A stretch of DNA of 64,000 bases. Origin: Fibrobacter sp. UWB10 (lineage in GTDB: Bacteria; Fibrobacterota; Fibrobacteria; Fibrobacterales; Fibrobacteraceae). The notes under the pieces were generated by a model. It made no database searches, was not told where the DNA came from, and saw only the letters and a program-made list of their open reading frames with translations. A program made the translations under genes and the position numbers. The first letter of the stretch is position 1. Each line of letters begins with the position of its first letter. The stretch covers positions 186,001 to 250,000 of the forward strand of contig NZ_FXUE01000003.1 in NCBI RefSeq assembly GCF_900182935.1, read 5' to 3'. Below, piece after piece: positions 6,642 to 15,734 of this stretch.

Positions 6642-8360
6642 TTAGGTCGATCCCGTGGGCTTTTCAAGTTGAGTCTTCGGCTGTTCGGTAATCATGCTCG
6701 TAATCGGAGCACCGGCCGGAATCATCGGGAACACGTTGTCTTCCTTTTCGCATTCGCAGTGGATGAGCACCGGGCCTTCGTTGTATTCCAAAGCCTTCTG
6801 AATCACGCGTTCGGCGTCGGCGCTGCGCTTGATACGGAGCCCCAGAATGCCGTAAGCTTCAGCGAGCTTTACGAAGTCGGGGTTGCCCTTCATGTCCACG
6901 CAGCTGTAACGCTTGTCGTAGAACATGTCCTGCCACTGGCGCACCATGCCCAGGTACTTGTTATCCATCACGAAAATCTTGATAGGGAGCTTGTGGATGG
7001 CGGCCGTTGCAAGTTCTGCTTCGGTCATCTGGAAACCACCGTCACCGCAGAAGGTCACCACCGGCCAACCGGTTTCGTTGCCGAAAGCGGCGCCAATGCA
7101 AGACGGAAGGCCAAAGCCCATGGTGCCTGCGCCGCCACTGGAGTGGAGCTGGCGCGGATAATTGGTGTGGAAGAACTGTGCCACCCACATCTGGTGCTGG
7201 CCCACGTCGGTCGTGACGATGGCCTTGCCCTGAGTGAGGTCGCTCACCGTCTGAATCACATGCTGCATACGCAGACCGCCCTGCTTCGGGTAGGTCAGCG
7301 GGAAACGCTTCTTCCAAGACTGGCAAGTCTTCACCCATTCGGCGGTGTCGAGCTTACCCACCAGCGGCAAGAGCTGTTCCAAAACGAGCTTTGCATCGCC
7401 GCACATGAACACATCCGGCTGCAACACCTTGCCTTCTTCGGCAGGGTCGATATCGATGTGCATCTTGATGGCGTCCTTACAGAAAACGTCAAGCTTACCG
7501 GTAATACGGTCGTCCCAGCGGCTACCGATCGAAAGAATCAAGTCGCAATCGAGAACGGCCTTGTTGGCGTACACGGTGCCGTGCATGCCGAGCATACCGA
7601 GAGAAAGTTCATGGTCGGTCGGGAAGGTGCCAAGGCCGAGCAAGGTGCAGCACACCGGGGCGTTCAGCTTTTCGGCGAGTTCCTTCACCTGGCGGCTAGC
7701 GCCAGAAATCATAGCGCCGTGGCCCACGAGCAAGAGCGGCTTCTTGGACTTCTTCAAGTATTCAGCAGCCTTTTCGATGCTTTCCGTAGAAGCGTAGCTC
7801 GGGATCTTGTAACCCGGAAGGTCCATCTTGTCGGTGAACGGAGCGGTGCAGGGGCCTGCAGTCACATCCTTCGGCAAGTCAATAAGCACGGGGCCCGGAC
7901 GGCCGCTGCGTGCAATGTGGAAGGCTTCCTTCATAATGCGCGGCAAATCGTTGGAATCCTTCACCAAGTAAGAATGCTTCACGGCTGCAAAAGTCATACC
8001 GCTGGTATCGCATTCCTGGAAGGCGTCCTTACCCAAGTTCGGAGTAGTCGTCTGAGCGGCAAGAACCACAATCGGGCTAGAATCCATAAGGGCGGTGTAG
8101 ATACCGGTAAAGGTGTTGGTGGCGCCCGGACCAGAAGTGACGAGAGCAACGCCGACCTTGCCGGTCTGGCGAGCGTAACCGTCGGCCATGTGGGTAGCAC
8201 CCTGTTCGTGGCGGGTCAACACTACTTTAATATTGGAATCCAGAATGGCATCGAACATCGGGATGGCCGATCCACCGGGATAACCGAAAATGGTATCAAT
8301 TCCTTCGCGCTTGAGGCATTCAATAATCACCTCTGCGCCACTTAATGGAGAATTTGCCAT
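6642..8360 (-). CDS. ilvB: Acetolactate synthase catalytic (large) subunit
   Basis: 572 aa thiamine-diphosphate enzyme that condenses two pyruvates (or pyruvate and 2-oxobutyrate), the first shared step to valine, leucine and isoleucine. Visible landmarks: [15 protein letters not shown] with [15 protein letters not shown] near the N-terminus (ThDP-activating Glu and pyrimidine site), the central LLVGHGAM region, and the ThDP-binding [15 protein letters not shown] with [12 protein letters not shown] near 445-490. Length is normal. It leads ilvB-ilvN; a good sigma-70-like promoter lies about 45 bp upstream and leaves no room for an attenuator leader. Confidence 0.97.
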   Translation of the reverse strand: MANSPLSGAEVIIECLKREGIDTIFGYPGGSAIPMFDAILDSNIKVVLTRHEQGATHMADGYARQTGKVGVALVTSGPGATNTFTGIYTALMDSSPIVVLAAQTTTPNLGKDAFQECDTSGMTFAAVKHSYLVKDSNDLPRIMKEAFHIARSGRPGPVLIDLPKDVTAGPCTAPFTDKMDLPGYKIPSYASTESIEKAAEYLKKSKKPLLLVGHGAMISGASRQVKELAEKLNAPVCCTLLGLGTFPTDHELSLGMLGMHGTVYANKAVLDCDLILSIGSRWDDRITGKLDVFCKDAIKMHIDIDPAEEGKVLQPDVFMCGDAKLVLEQLLPLVGKLDTAEWVKTCQSWKKRFPLTYPKQGGLRMQHVIQTVSDLTQGKAIVTTDVGQHQMWVAQFFHTNYPRQLHSSGGAGTMGFGLPSCIGAAFGNETGWPVVTFCGDGGFQMTEAELATAAIHKLPIKIFVMDNKYLGMVRQWQDMFYDKRYSCVDMKGNPDFVKLAEAYGILGLRIKRSADAERVIQKALEYNEGPVLIHCECEKEDNVFPMIPAGAPITSMITEQPKTQLEKPTGST

Positions 8361-8406
8361 AACTTTTCCTATCTAAATTAGGTTCTTGTTTTAAAAATAT
8401 GGCTGA

Positions 8407-8435
8407 AATATAGAACGAATACCCCCTAGTGGCAA
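8407..8435 (-). promoter_or_regulatory. Candidate promoter of ilvBN
   Basis: On the minus strand TTGCCA (8435-8430), a 17-base spacer and TATATT (8412-8407). Transcription would start near 8400, giving a leader of about 40 nt before the ilvB ATG. The remaining upstream DNA (8436-8650) is AT-rich and shows no gene. Confidence 0.6.
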
Positions 8436-8651
8436 GAGATTTACTCTAAAATATCTAAAAATTTTTAAGATTTTTTGAAAAGTTGTAAAATTTTGTGCTG
8501 TGCATTCTAAAAAGTTTGCCTATTTTAGGTGTATTTTTGAGAAGTCTTTTGCTTTTGACTGTGAAAATCTGTGTGTTTTTGATGCAAGTTTGGTTAAATT
8601 TGAATTTTGAATAAAGTAAATCGTGCGTTTTTGTGGTAAAGTCTAAATAAA

Positions 8652-8680
8652 AAGACCCTTTCGGAGGCCGAAAGAGTCTT
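8652..8680 (-). terminator. Terminator of the RidA-family gene
   Basis: AAGACcCTTTCGG pairs with CCGAAAGaGTCTT around AGG; minus strand continues TTTTTATTT. Confidence 0.85.
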
Positions 8681-8713
8681 GAAAAGGGTGCTTTTTATGA
8701 AAAAACGATTTTT

Positions 8714-9220
8714 TTAGCCTTCAATCCAGCCGTAACGGCCGTTGAACTTGGCTTCAGCCTTTAAAACTTGGAAGGTGCAGCTGATTTCGACTGCCACATT
8801 CTTGGGCAAATTCGATACGCCTACTGCCGTACGGGCATGCTTTCCGTTTTCGCCAAAAATCTTCACGGCAAGTTCGCTGGCGCCGTTCAGTACGGCGGGC
8901 TGTTCGTGGAATCCTTCGGCAGACTGCACAAAGCCTTGCATCTGCACGAGTCTAAGGGTTTCGCCTTCTTCGAGTTGCGTGAGGGCGGCTGCAACATTGT
9001 TCATGAGGCAAATTGCGGCGCCTTCGGCGGCCTTTTCAACAGAAACTTCGGTCGGAACAGAGCCACAGAAAGCTGAAAAGTCTCCGTTAATCGAGGGCAG
9101 TTGGCCCGAAACATAAATAGTGTCGCCATTGCGGGTGGCTGGTATGTACGCGGCAAGAGGTGCCGGACATTTGGGAAGTGTAAGTCCTAATTCTTGAACC
9201 TTTTTAACAATCTGATCCAT
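8714..9220 (-). CDS. RidA (YjgF/YER057c/UK114) family protein
   Basis: 168 aa, cytoplasmic. YVSGQLPSINGDF, the central helices with LMNNVAAALTQL, and the C-terminal HARTAVGVSNLPKNVAVEISCTF match RidA-like proteins, in the longer subgroup of about 150-160 aa rather than the 128-aa enamine deaminase. RidA proteins hydrolyse reactive enamine/imine intermediates, which form from threonine dehydratase feeding isoleucine synthesis, so its place behind ilvBN makes sense. The catalytic Arg of classic RidA could correspond to the Arg in HART, which I cannot confirm. It is a single-gene unit with its own terminator. Confidence 0.85.
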   Translation of the reverse strand: MDQIVKKVQELGLTLPKCPAPLAAYIPATRNGDTIYVSGQLPSINGDFSAFCGSVPTEVSVEKAAEGAAICLMNNVAAALTQLEEGETLRLVQMQGFVQSAEGFHEQPAVLNGASELAVKIFGENGKHARTAVGVSNLPKNVAVEISCTFQVLKAEAKFNGRYGWIEG

Positions 9221-9284
9221 TTTTTCTCCTTGGCGTTCTTCTCCAATGAACCATAATATACAATTTTATCTAAAAAAAAGAACA

Positions 9285-9311
9285 GCAATTTGTATGGTGT
9301 ATACAAATTGC
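9285..9311 (-). terminator. Terminator of the first LplT-Aas fusion gene
   Basis: Perfect 11-bp stem GCAATTTGTAT/ATACAAATTGC with loop GGTGT; the minus strand continues TGTTCTTTTTTTTA. Confidence 0.9.
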
Positions 9312-9336
9312 CGTGTAAGAGCTGCGTTATATGGGG

Positions 9337-12300
9337 CTAGGCTTTCTTTTCGACAAGCTCCAGGGCCATTTTCTTCATTCCGTTGAAGTCCCACTTGCCG
9401 GAACCCAGCTTCGGAATGTTGTCTACGACAAATACCGCACCCGGTTGCATGAGCGGTGGAATGCCTGCCTTGCGGAGGTTGCGAGAAACGTCTTCGGCGT
9501 TCACGTTGCCCTTGACCAGGAGCACGATCTTTTCGCCCTTGGCGGAATCCGGCACGGCTGTAACGGCGAATTCGCAATCTTCCATGACCTTGGATTCTGC
9601 AATGCGTAGTTCCACTGCCGTCAACGAAATCATTTCGCCACCGAGCTTGGCAAAGCGGCTGTAACGGCCGAGAATCTGTACGAATCCGTCCGGAGTGAGT
9701 TTGCATTTGTCGCCCGTCTTGTACCAGCGACGGCCATTGATGTTGATGACCACAGCGTCGGTCTTTTCCTTGTCTTTCAGGTATCCCTTCATCACCTGCG
9801 GACCGGTCACCACCAACATGCCTTCTTCGCCATTGGGCAAGAACTCGTTGGTTTCCGGATCGATGATGGCGCAAATGGCTCCCGGCACGGACATCCCGAT
9901 GCTGGAATTGTCGCTGCACTTTTCCATGGTCAAGAAGTCGTCCAGTAACACGTTCGGGGCGTTCAGGGTGGCAAGCGGCGTAAGTTCCGTACAACCGTAG
10001 CCTTCGTAAACATCCTTACCGAACTTGAGCTTGAAGGTTTCGCGCATTTCGGGGCGGAGCTTTTCAGCACCGGCAATGATATAGCGCAGAGAATCCAAGC
10101 ACATCGGGTGGACCCAGCGGTTAATGGCGATAGCGCGCAGGAACGTAGGCGTACCCATCATAATGGTTGTCTTATACTGGGCGCACACGCGGGCGAGCGT
10201 CTTGATGTCCGTCGGATCCGGGCAGAGCACCATGGGCACGCCATCCAACAGCGGCATCATGAAGGTCATGGTGAAGCCGAAGGAATGGAACAGCGGGAGC
10301 AAGGTGGTCATCACGTCGGTACGACGCAGCTTGATAATGTGGTCGCCTTGCTGGGCGTTGGAAATCACGTTCTTGTGGGTGAGTTCAACACCCTTCGGCG
10401 TGCCTTCGGAACCCGAGCTGAACAGAATCACGGCATCGTCATCGAGCTTGGCCGAGGTAAACCACAGACGGCGCAAAATGGCTGCCGGGCATGCACGGAT
10501 AATGAATGCCGAAACAAAACGGCAAACCGTCGACATCTTGGCTTCTTCTTCATCCAGATAAATCATCTGGCATTTGCCGGCAATCTGGCTGAAGGCCGGG
10601 TTCTTGCCGCAAAGTTTGTCGAAGAAGGGGCGAGTCGTCACTACGGTAGAAAGGTCGGCCTTTTCAATGCATCCGAGAATCGTATCCACCGGAGCAGAAT
10701 AGTTCAGGTTCACCGTCGTCTTGCCGACGCCGAGAATGGACATGATACCGAGTGCGGCGTCGCGGCTGGTGGGCATCATGAAGCCCACATTCTTGTCGTT
10801 CTTGGTGACAGACTTGATTACTTTACCGAGGTAGTGGCACAAGCGAATCATTCCGTAACCGTTCACATGGTTACCGGCGGGGTCAATCAAAATCATACGG
10901 CTACGACGCTTGCGCATGGCCTTGAACCACAGCGGAACAATGGAGGCGGAATGGTCCATGGCAATGTTCCAAATGTCGGTATCCAAAAGTTCCAGGTCGT
11001 GGCGGATTTCTTTTTCGGTTGCGTTAGTAGGCAGCGGCTTCGAGAAACCGACGCTAATGATGCGGTTAAAGGACTGCGGGCGATTCACGCTTTCGCTGGC
11101 GTGGCTGTAACGGCTGCCCCAAAGACCTTGAATGTAGAACGGAATAATCGGAGCTTCGGTGCCTTCAATTGCCTTGGAATAGTCCAACGAGAAGGTCGAC
11201 ACGAACGGAGTCTTCGATACTTCGCCTTCCGGGAAAATCACGACGGCTTCACCGTTCAAAAGAGCCTTGTGGATTTCTTCCATAGCGGGCGCCGGATCGC
11301 GGCGGTTAATGCTAATCAGGAAGTTCCCGTGGAAGAACCAACGCTGGTACCAATCGGCAAAAGTGTTGCGGTTGCTTGCAATACGGAGCGGTCTCGGGCT
11401 TGCAATCTGAAGCACTGCCCAGTCAATAAAGCTGAAGTGCGGACCCACCAAAAGAACCGGGCCCGATTCAGGAATGTTCTGCACGCCCATCACCTTCACT
11501 TTGTAGCGGAATACAAAGAAGAATGCAAAGCGGAGTGTAGCGCGCAAAAGGGCCATCGGGTTGTTCTTGAGGTTTGCGATAAAGCAGAGAGCAAGAATCA
11601 CTGCCAAAATCATGAAGCAGTAATCAAGCGTAATCGGCGTAAAGATCAAGAGCAGAGTCTGACCGCCCATAATCAGCACGAGCAAAGCCATCTGGATTGC
11701 GTTTGCCACAGCGTGAATACGGCCTGCGGTATCCGGACGCGTAAAGCTTTGAATCACGGTACGCAGAATCACGAAGGCGGAACCGGCGCACCAACCAATC
11801 ACGCCGTATAAGGCCGCTTGAATCCAACCGTTTTGTACCAGCGGGAGCGCGAACATGGTAATGGCGGAGGCTACAGCAGAGAACGGAATGAGGCCCGTTT
11901 CCACAAAACCCTTGGATGCCTTGCTCGCAGAGAAGGCGCCAACCACGTAGCCGGCGGTCACGATGAACATGGAAACCGGAATCACCGCGGTGCTGAGCAT
12001 GTCGGCCATGTTCTGAATCAAAATCAAGAAAATCTGAGTCACGCCCCAGAAGGCGGCAAGACCGAGAATTGAAAGGCGTACAATCGGGTGGCTCCAGGTG
12101 GCCGAGAAGTTGCGCATGGGGGAGCGCATCTTGAGGCTGTCATGGGTTTCGCCGACCTTGATGCAAAATCCCGCAATCGTTGTCACGACGCTTAAGCCAA
12201 GATAAATCCAGAGCGTTAAATCAATGCTTACCGGAGAATCGGGTCTGCCCGAAAGTCCCATGGCAAAGAAGGCTGCGGCAGCGGTGCCGAGAACCGAAAG

Positions 12301-12732
12301 GGCCATGTACCAAGAGTTGATCTTGACCAAATCTTCGCTTTCGACCATTTCTTTCATGATGCCGAGCTTAGCCGGGCTGAGTACTGCAAGGAAAATTCCG
12401 TACAGACCGAGAAGCCCGTAGGCAACCCATTCTGCGCCTGCCACATAGCAAACCACGATTGCGATTACCGAGGCGAGCATGCCCACCGAAGACCACGCCA
12501 TGACGCGGCCCTTGTGGAATCGGCCCGCAAAGTAGCTCGCTGCCGGGAGCATAAAGATGCTCGGTGCAAAAATGGCTACCTGCAACAGCATGCTGCGCCA
12601 CCAGAAGGCAGACCCCTCGAACGAGAACGAAAGCCACCGCTGGAAATGAACAAACAAGCCCATTTGCACAAAAATGCTACAAAAAACAAAAATTAAATAG
12701 GCTATGGAACTCTGGTACTTTGTAAGTTTCAT
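9337..12732 (-). CDS. LplT-like transporter / acyltransferase / acyl-ACP synthetase fusion (copy 1)
   Basis: 1131 aa. Residues ~1-395 are an MFS-type membrane domain like the lysophospholipid flippase LplT. Residues ~415-600 are a PlsC-type acyltransferase with HX4D in GPHFSFIDW (~430) and FPEGEVSKT. Residues ~640-1131 are an AMP-forming acyl-ACP synthetase with FSSGSEGTPKGVELTH (~770), YEGYGCTELTP and YKTGDKC. In E. coli, LplT and Aas are separate neighbouring proteins that import and re-acylate lysophosphatidylethanolamine; here all three steps are in one chain. The start at 12732 has only a weak GAGACGAAAG site. A paralogue with the same order lies at 45802-49254. Confidence 0.92.
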   Translation of the reverse strand: MKLTKYQSSIAYLIFVFCSIFVQMGLFVHFQRWLSFSFEGSAFWWRSMLLQVAIFAPSIFMLPAASYFAGRFHKGRVMAWSSVGMLASVIAIVVCYVAGAEWVAYGLLGLYGIFLAVLSPAKLGIMKEMVESEDLVKINSWYMALSVLGTAAAAFFAMGLSGRPDSPVSIDLTLWIYLGLSVVTTIAGFCIKVGETHDSLKMRSPMRNFSATWSHPIVRLSILGLAAFWGVTQIFLILIQNMADMLSTAVIPVSMFIVTAGYVVGAFSASKASKGFVETGLIPFSAVASAITMFALPLVQNGWIQAALYGVIGWCAGSAFVILRTVIQSFTRPDTAGRIHAVANAIQMALLVLIMGGQTLLLIFTPITLDYCFMILAVILALCFIANLKNNPMALLRATLRFAFFFVFRYKVKVMGVQNIPESGPVLLVGPHFSFIDWAVLQIASPRPLRIASNRNTFADWYQRWFFHGNFLISINRRDPAPAMEEIHKALLNGEAVVIFPEGEVSKTPFVSTFSLDYSKAIEGTEAPIIPFYIQGLWGSRYSHASESVNRPQSFNRIISVGFSKPLPTNATEKEIRHDLELLDTDIWNIAMDHSASIVPLWFKAMRKRRSRMILIDPAGNHVNGYGMIRLCHYLGKVIKSVTKNDKNVGFMMPTSRDAALGIMSILGVGKTTVNLNYSAPVDTILGCIEKADLSTVVTTRPFFDKLCGKNPAFSQIAGKCQMIYLDEEEAKMSTVCRFVSAFIIRACPAAILRRLWFTSAKLDDDAVILFSSGSEGTPKGVELTHKNVISNAQQGDHIIKLRRTDVMTTLLPLFHSFGFTMTFMMPLLDGVPMVLCPDPTDIKTLARVCAQYKTTIMMGTPTFLRAIAINRWVHPMCLDSLRYIIAGAEKLRPEMRETFKLKFGKDVYEGYGCTELTPLATLNAPNVLLDDFLTMEKCSDNSSIGMSVPGAICAIIDPETNEFLPNGEEGMLVVTGPQVMKGYLKDKEKTDAVVININGRRWYKTGDKCKLTPDGFVQILGRYSRFAKLGGEMISLTAVELRIAESKVMEDCEFAVTAVPDSAKGEKIVLLVKGNVNAEDVSRNLRKAGIPPLMQPGAVFVVDNIPKLGSGKWDFNGMKKMALELVEKKA

Positions 12733-12780
12733 CGTAGTCTTTCGTCTCTAGTCTGTAGGACCGAAGGTCCGTTCTTTCGT

Positions 12781-12882
12781 CTATTTTTTCTTGAACACCT
12801 TGTAAAAACAGAAGGTGCACATTCCGATAATGCCTGCCCACGAAAGGGTCATAAAAATCAGGCCGCTCGTAGAAAATTCCAT
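12781..12882 (-). CDS. MetS-like small subunit of the NSS transporter (33 aa)
   Basis: A 33-codon gene starting at ATG 12882, one base after the symporter stop codon, with a GAGGAGG ribosome site inside the end of that gene. The peptide begins MEFSTSGLIFMTLSWAG, has a single membrane helix and ends in a basic tail (YKVFKKK). This is the layout of MetS-type peptides that pair with NSS-family transporters, as in the MetPS methionine/alanine importer of Corynebacterium. Position, spacing and shape support the call; the sequence itself is too short for certainty. It probably stays in the inner membrane with the symporter. Downstream, a small GGACC/GGTCC hairpin at about 12757-12769 lacks a T-run, so transcription may continue into the LplT-Aas gene. 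Confidence 0.8.
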   Translation of the reverse strand: MEFSTSGLIFMTLSWAGIIGMCTFCFYKVFKKK

Positions 12883-12883
12883 G

Positions 12884-14536
12884 TTATGCCTCCTCGTTGT
12901 CGGAATCGCCGACAGTCATGTTCTGCTTGTGGAGAACGGTTGTCTTTCTGGCCGGGCCGTTCTCCTTCCAGGCGTAGTAGATGGCAATGTTCAAAAGCAC
13001 CACGAGGGCGAGCAGGAATCCGCGAACGCCCCAAGTAAAGCCAATCTGCGAGAATTCGCTACCGAGGAACGTCACCTTGGCATCGGCCGGAACGTTGCTT
13101 AACAAGAGCACGCCCATGCCATCGTGAATTATCCAGGCGACCAGCACGACTGCCAGGTAAATCGGGCACACGTACATAATGATCGGCCTAAAGAATCGGG
13201 GGAGTTTCAATGCGGCGCCGTCGTTCATCAATGCGAAAGCTTCGCATTCCGGCTTGCCGTCTTCGCCAATCACGTCGGACTTGCGGCGACCGAGCACAAA
13301 CGAGAAGATGAATGCCTGAATCGTGCCGAGAACCACCAGCAAGAAGCTTCCGCCCCAGAAGTCGAGCTCGTCGACCGCGCCTGCGGCAAGGCCGAAAATA
13401 CCCACAAGGCCTCCCAAGAAGGTCACGGTACCGGTAGCGGTAATGGAGCCCTTGCGGCTAAACTTCAGGTCGTCTTCGCAAAAACTGATCAGCGGCTGGA
13501 TAATCGAAATGGCGCTGGTGACGCCTGCGATAAAGAGCATCGCAAACCAAAGCGTCTGGAAGAATCCGCCAAAGGGTAGCTGGCCGAACACGAACGGCAT
13601 GGTCTGGAAACCGAGGCCGAAGGTGCCGAGCTTCGCGCATTCTTCAATATTGTTGCCGGCAATGAGCACGGCCATCGGAATCACAATCGTTCCGCCGAGG
13701 ATAATTTCGGCAAAGCCGTTGGTGGCGCTTGCGGTCAAGGACGAAAGCACCAGGTCTTCCTTGGGCTTCAGGTAGCTTGCGTAGCAGAAGACAATGCCCA
13801 TACCGAGGCTCATGGTAAAGAATACCTGGCCGGAGGCGGCAAGCCAAACGGCGGGGTTAAGAATTTCAGAAAGGTTCGGGTTCCACACGAAGGCAAGGCC
13901 CTTACCGATATCGCTAATGGTAAGCACGCGCACCACGAGGATAATGCCCATGATCAAAAGAATCGGCATGGTAATCTTGTTCACGCGTTCGATGCCCTTG
14001 CGCACGCCGAACGACAGGAGTCCCATGTTGCAGGCGAACGTAATCAAGAAGAAGAGGATGGCGGCAGGAACAGGGCCGACTTTGGTGTTCAGCATAATGT
14101 AGTTGCCGAAGAATTCCTTCATGGGCTCGTAACCGCCGGCGACCACTTCCATCAGTTTGCCTGTGGCAGAGTAGTAGGTGAACGCCAAAATCCAGGACTG
14201 GATAAAGATATAGTAGAAGCTGATGAACAGCGGGGGCAAGAGCCCGAGCGAACCCAGGTGCTTGGCCCAGGGCTTCTTATTCAGAATATAGTGGAATCCG
14301 CCCGGGGCGGTACCATGGTGCTTGTTACCGGCAGCGCGGCCAAGCGTCCATTCCATCCAAGAAAGGGGAATGCCCAAAAGTAAGAAGGCAATGAGGTACG
14401 GAATGATGAATGCGCCGCCACCGTTTGTGGCTGCCTGTACCGGAAAACGCAAAAAGTTGCCGAGTCCGACGGCGGAACCCGCGACCGCGAGAATCACACC
14501 CAGCTTCGAACCCCAGTTGTCTCTAGAGCTTTTCAT
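12884..14536 (-). CDS. Sodium-dependent transporter, neurotransmitter:sodium symporter (NSS/SNF) family
   Basis: 550 aa inner-membrane protein with about 12 hydrophobic segments. The first helix carries the NSS signature WGSKLGVILAVAGSAVGLGN then FLRFP, where the unwound TM1 binds Na+ and substrate. GGGAFIIPYL and PLSWMEWTLGR follow as in other bacterial members. NSS proteins import amino acids with sodium. The adjacent MetS-like peptide suggests a methionine/alanine-type importer, but substrate cannot be read from sequence. AAGGA lies about 9 bases before the ATG. Its promoter should lie in 14537-14700. Confidence 0.93.
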   Translation of the reverse strand: MKSSRDNWGSKLGVILAVAGSAVGLGNFLRFPVQAATNGGGAFIIPYLIAFLLLGIPLSWMEWTLGRAAGNKHHGTAPGGFHYILNKKPWAKHLGSLGLLPPLFISFYYIFIQSWILAFTYYSATGKLMEVVAGGYEPMKEFFGNYIMLNTKVGPVPAAILFFLITFACNMGLLSFGVRKGIERVNKITMPILLIMGIILVVRVLTISDIGKGLAFVWNPNLSEILNPAVWLAASGQVFFTMSLGMGIVFCYASYLKPKEDLVLSSLTASATNGFAEIILGGTIVIPMAVLIAGNNIEECAKLGTFGLGFQTMPFVFGQLPFGGFFQTLWFAMLFIAGVTSAISIIQPLISFCEDDLKFSRKGSITATGTVTFLGGLVGIFGLAAGAVDELDFWGGSFLLVVLGTIQAFIFSFVLGRRKSDVIGEDGKPECEAFALMNDGAALKLPRFFRPIIMYVCPIYLAVVLVAWIIHDGMGVLLLSNVPADAKVTFLGSEFSQIGFTWGVRGFLLALVVLLNIAIYYAWKENGPARKTTVLHKQNMTVGDSDNEEA

Positions 14537-14695
14537 TTTTCACATCCTTTAAATTTTTGGAACAAATTTAGCATTTCTCTGCTTGACTCTGATTTGCGTT
14601 AGCAAATTCGAATCCGTGTGGCACAATAAAAAAGCGCTTGTTTTACGTTAGTAATCGAGTGTATTTACTCTTGTATACAGATTTCTTGAAAAAAA

Positions 14696-14727
14696 CGGTG
14701 CTTTTTGTACCGTTGAAGTTTATCTTT
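14696..14727 (+). promoter_or_regulatory. Conserved promoter-like element before the SDR gene
   Basis: CGGTGCTTTTTGTA, 11 bases, then TATCTTT. The same two blocks with the same spacing stand before the FecR gene at 49639-49670, and looser versions before the genes at 3784 and 45802. The element ends 58 bp before the ATG. Confidence 0.5.
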
Positions 14728-14785
14728 ATATCCATAAACCGAGAGGGTGGGGTAACCCCTCGTTAAACATTAAAAAGGATGACTT

Positions 14786-15520
14786 ATGATCGACGTTAAG
14801 GGCAAATGGGCCTTGATTACGGGTGGTTGCCGTGGGGTAGGCCGCCTTACTGCTATCGAAATGGCAAAACTTGGCGCCAACATTATTCTGCAGGGCCGCG
14901 ACAAGACTCACGCCGAACCGGTGATGGCCGAAATCAAGAAGTACGGTGTCGAATGCCGTGCAGTGGGTTGCAACCTCGAAGTCGCTTGTGAAATCGACGC
15001 AGCCCTCTCTGAAATTGATTCTTGGGGCGTGCAGGTCGATATCGTGTTCAATAACGCGGGCCTCATGAGTCATTACTTTACCGATTATCTGACCAATACC
15101 ATGGAAGACTTCCACCAGGCTCTCGCCGTGAACTTCCTTGCTCCGATCAAGATTGCCTATCACTTCTTGCCGGGCATGATCAAGCGTGGTTTTGGCCGTA
15201 TGCAGCTTACCACAAGCGGCATTGCGAACGAACCTGAACTCATGGCGTATGCCTGCGCCAAGGCTGCTTTGACAAAATTTGTCAAGGATTTTGCCTGCAA
15301 GTTGAACGGTACCGATGTCATGATGAACGTGATGGATCCGGGTTGGTTACGCACCGATCTCGGTGGCCCGAATGCTCCTAACGCTCCCGAAACCGTGATT
15401 CCGGGTTCCATGGTGTCTGTCTTGCTCGACGACAAGAAGAGTGGCCGCTGGTTCAGTGCTCAGGAATTTACAGGCATGTCCCTTGCCGACGCTGTTGAAA
15501 AGGGCAAGTCTGTAGAGTAA
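14786..15520 (+). CDS. Short-chain dehydrogenase/reductase (SDR)
   Basis: 244 aa, cytoplasmic. The Rossmann motif TGGCRGVG (13-20) binds NAD(P); NNAG follows in IVFNNAGLMS (~90-95), then the catalytic Ser in TTSG and YACAK (Tyr and Lys of YxxxK), and MDPGWLRTDLGG after them. This is a classical SDR of normal length. The substrate is unknown. AAGGA sits 8-9 bases before the ATG. It is a single-gene unit: a terminator follows. Confidence 0.93.
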   Translation: MIDVKGKWALITGGCRGVGRLTAIEMAKLGANIILQGRDKTHAEPVMAEIKKYGVECRAVGCNLEVACEIDAALSEIDSWGVQVDIVFNNAGLMSHYFTDYLTNTMEDFHQALAVNFLAPIKIAYHFLPGMIKRGFGRMQLTTSGIANEPELMAYACAKAALTKFVKDFACKLNGTDVMMNVMDPGWLRTDLGGPNAPNAPETVIPGSMVSVLLDDKKSGRWFSAQEFTGMSLADAVEKGKSVE

Positions 15521-15554
15521 TTGTAAAATCGAGGTGTTTGAAATTTTACAATGG

Positions 15555-15587
15555 AGAAAGTCCGGCCTTCGGGTGGGACTTTCTTTT
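15555..15587 (+). terminator. Terminator of the SDR gene
   Basis: AGAAAGTCC pairs with GGACTTTCT across a 12-base loop, followed by TTT. Confidence 0.8.
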
Positions 15588-15734
15588 GTAAAAAGATGTT
15601 TAAGGAAACGGCGCTTATTGGGCTCATTTTTTGTTATAAAAAATATTACAAGGAAATTACGCATTGCTTTACTATTTTTTCTTTGGGACTTATAAGGGAT
15701 TGGTCTACACATAAACCAAAAAGGGCCACGAAGA

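Noticed and set aside
6612-8345. 577-codon plus-strand frame opposite ilvB
   Set aside because: No family similarity; ilvB on the minus strand is certain. Biased codon use leaves few stops on the opposite strand.
10108-11811. 567-codon plus-strand frame opposite the first LplT-Aas fusion
   Set aside because: Antisense shadow; His/Asn/Gln-rich with no domain.
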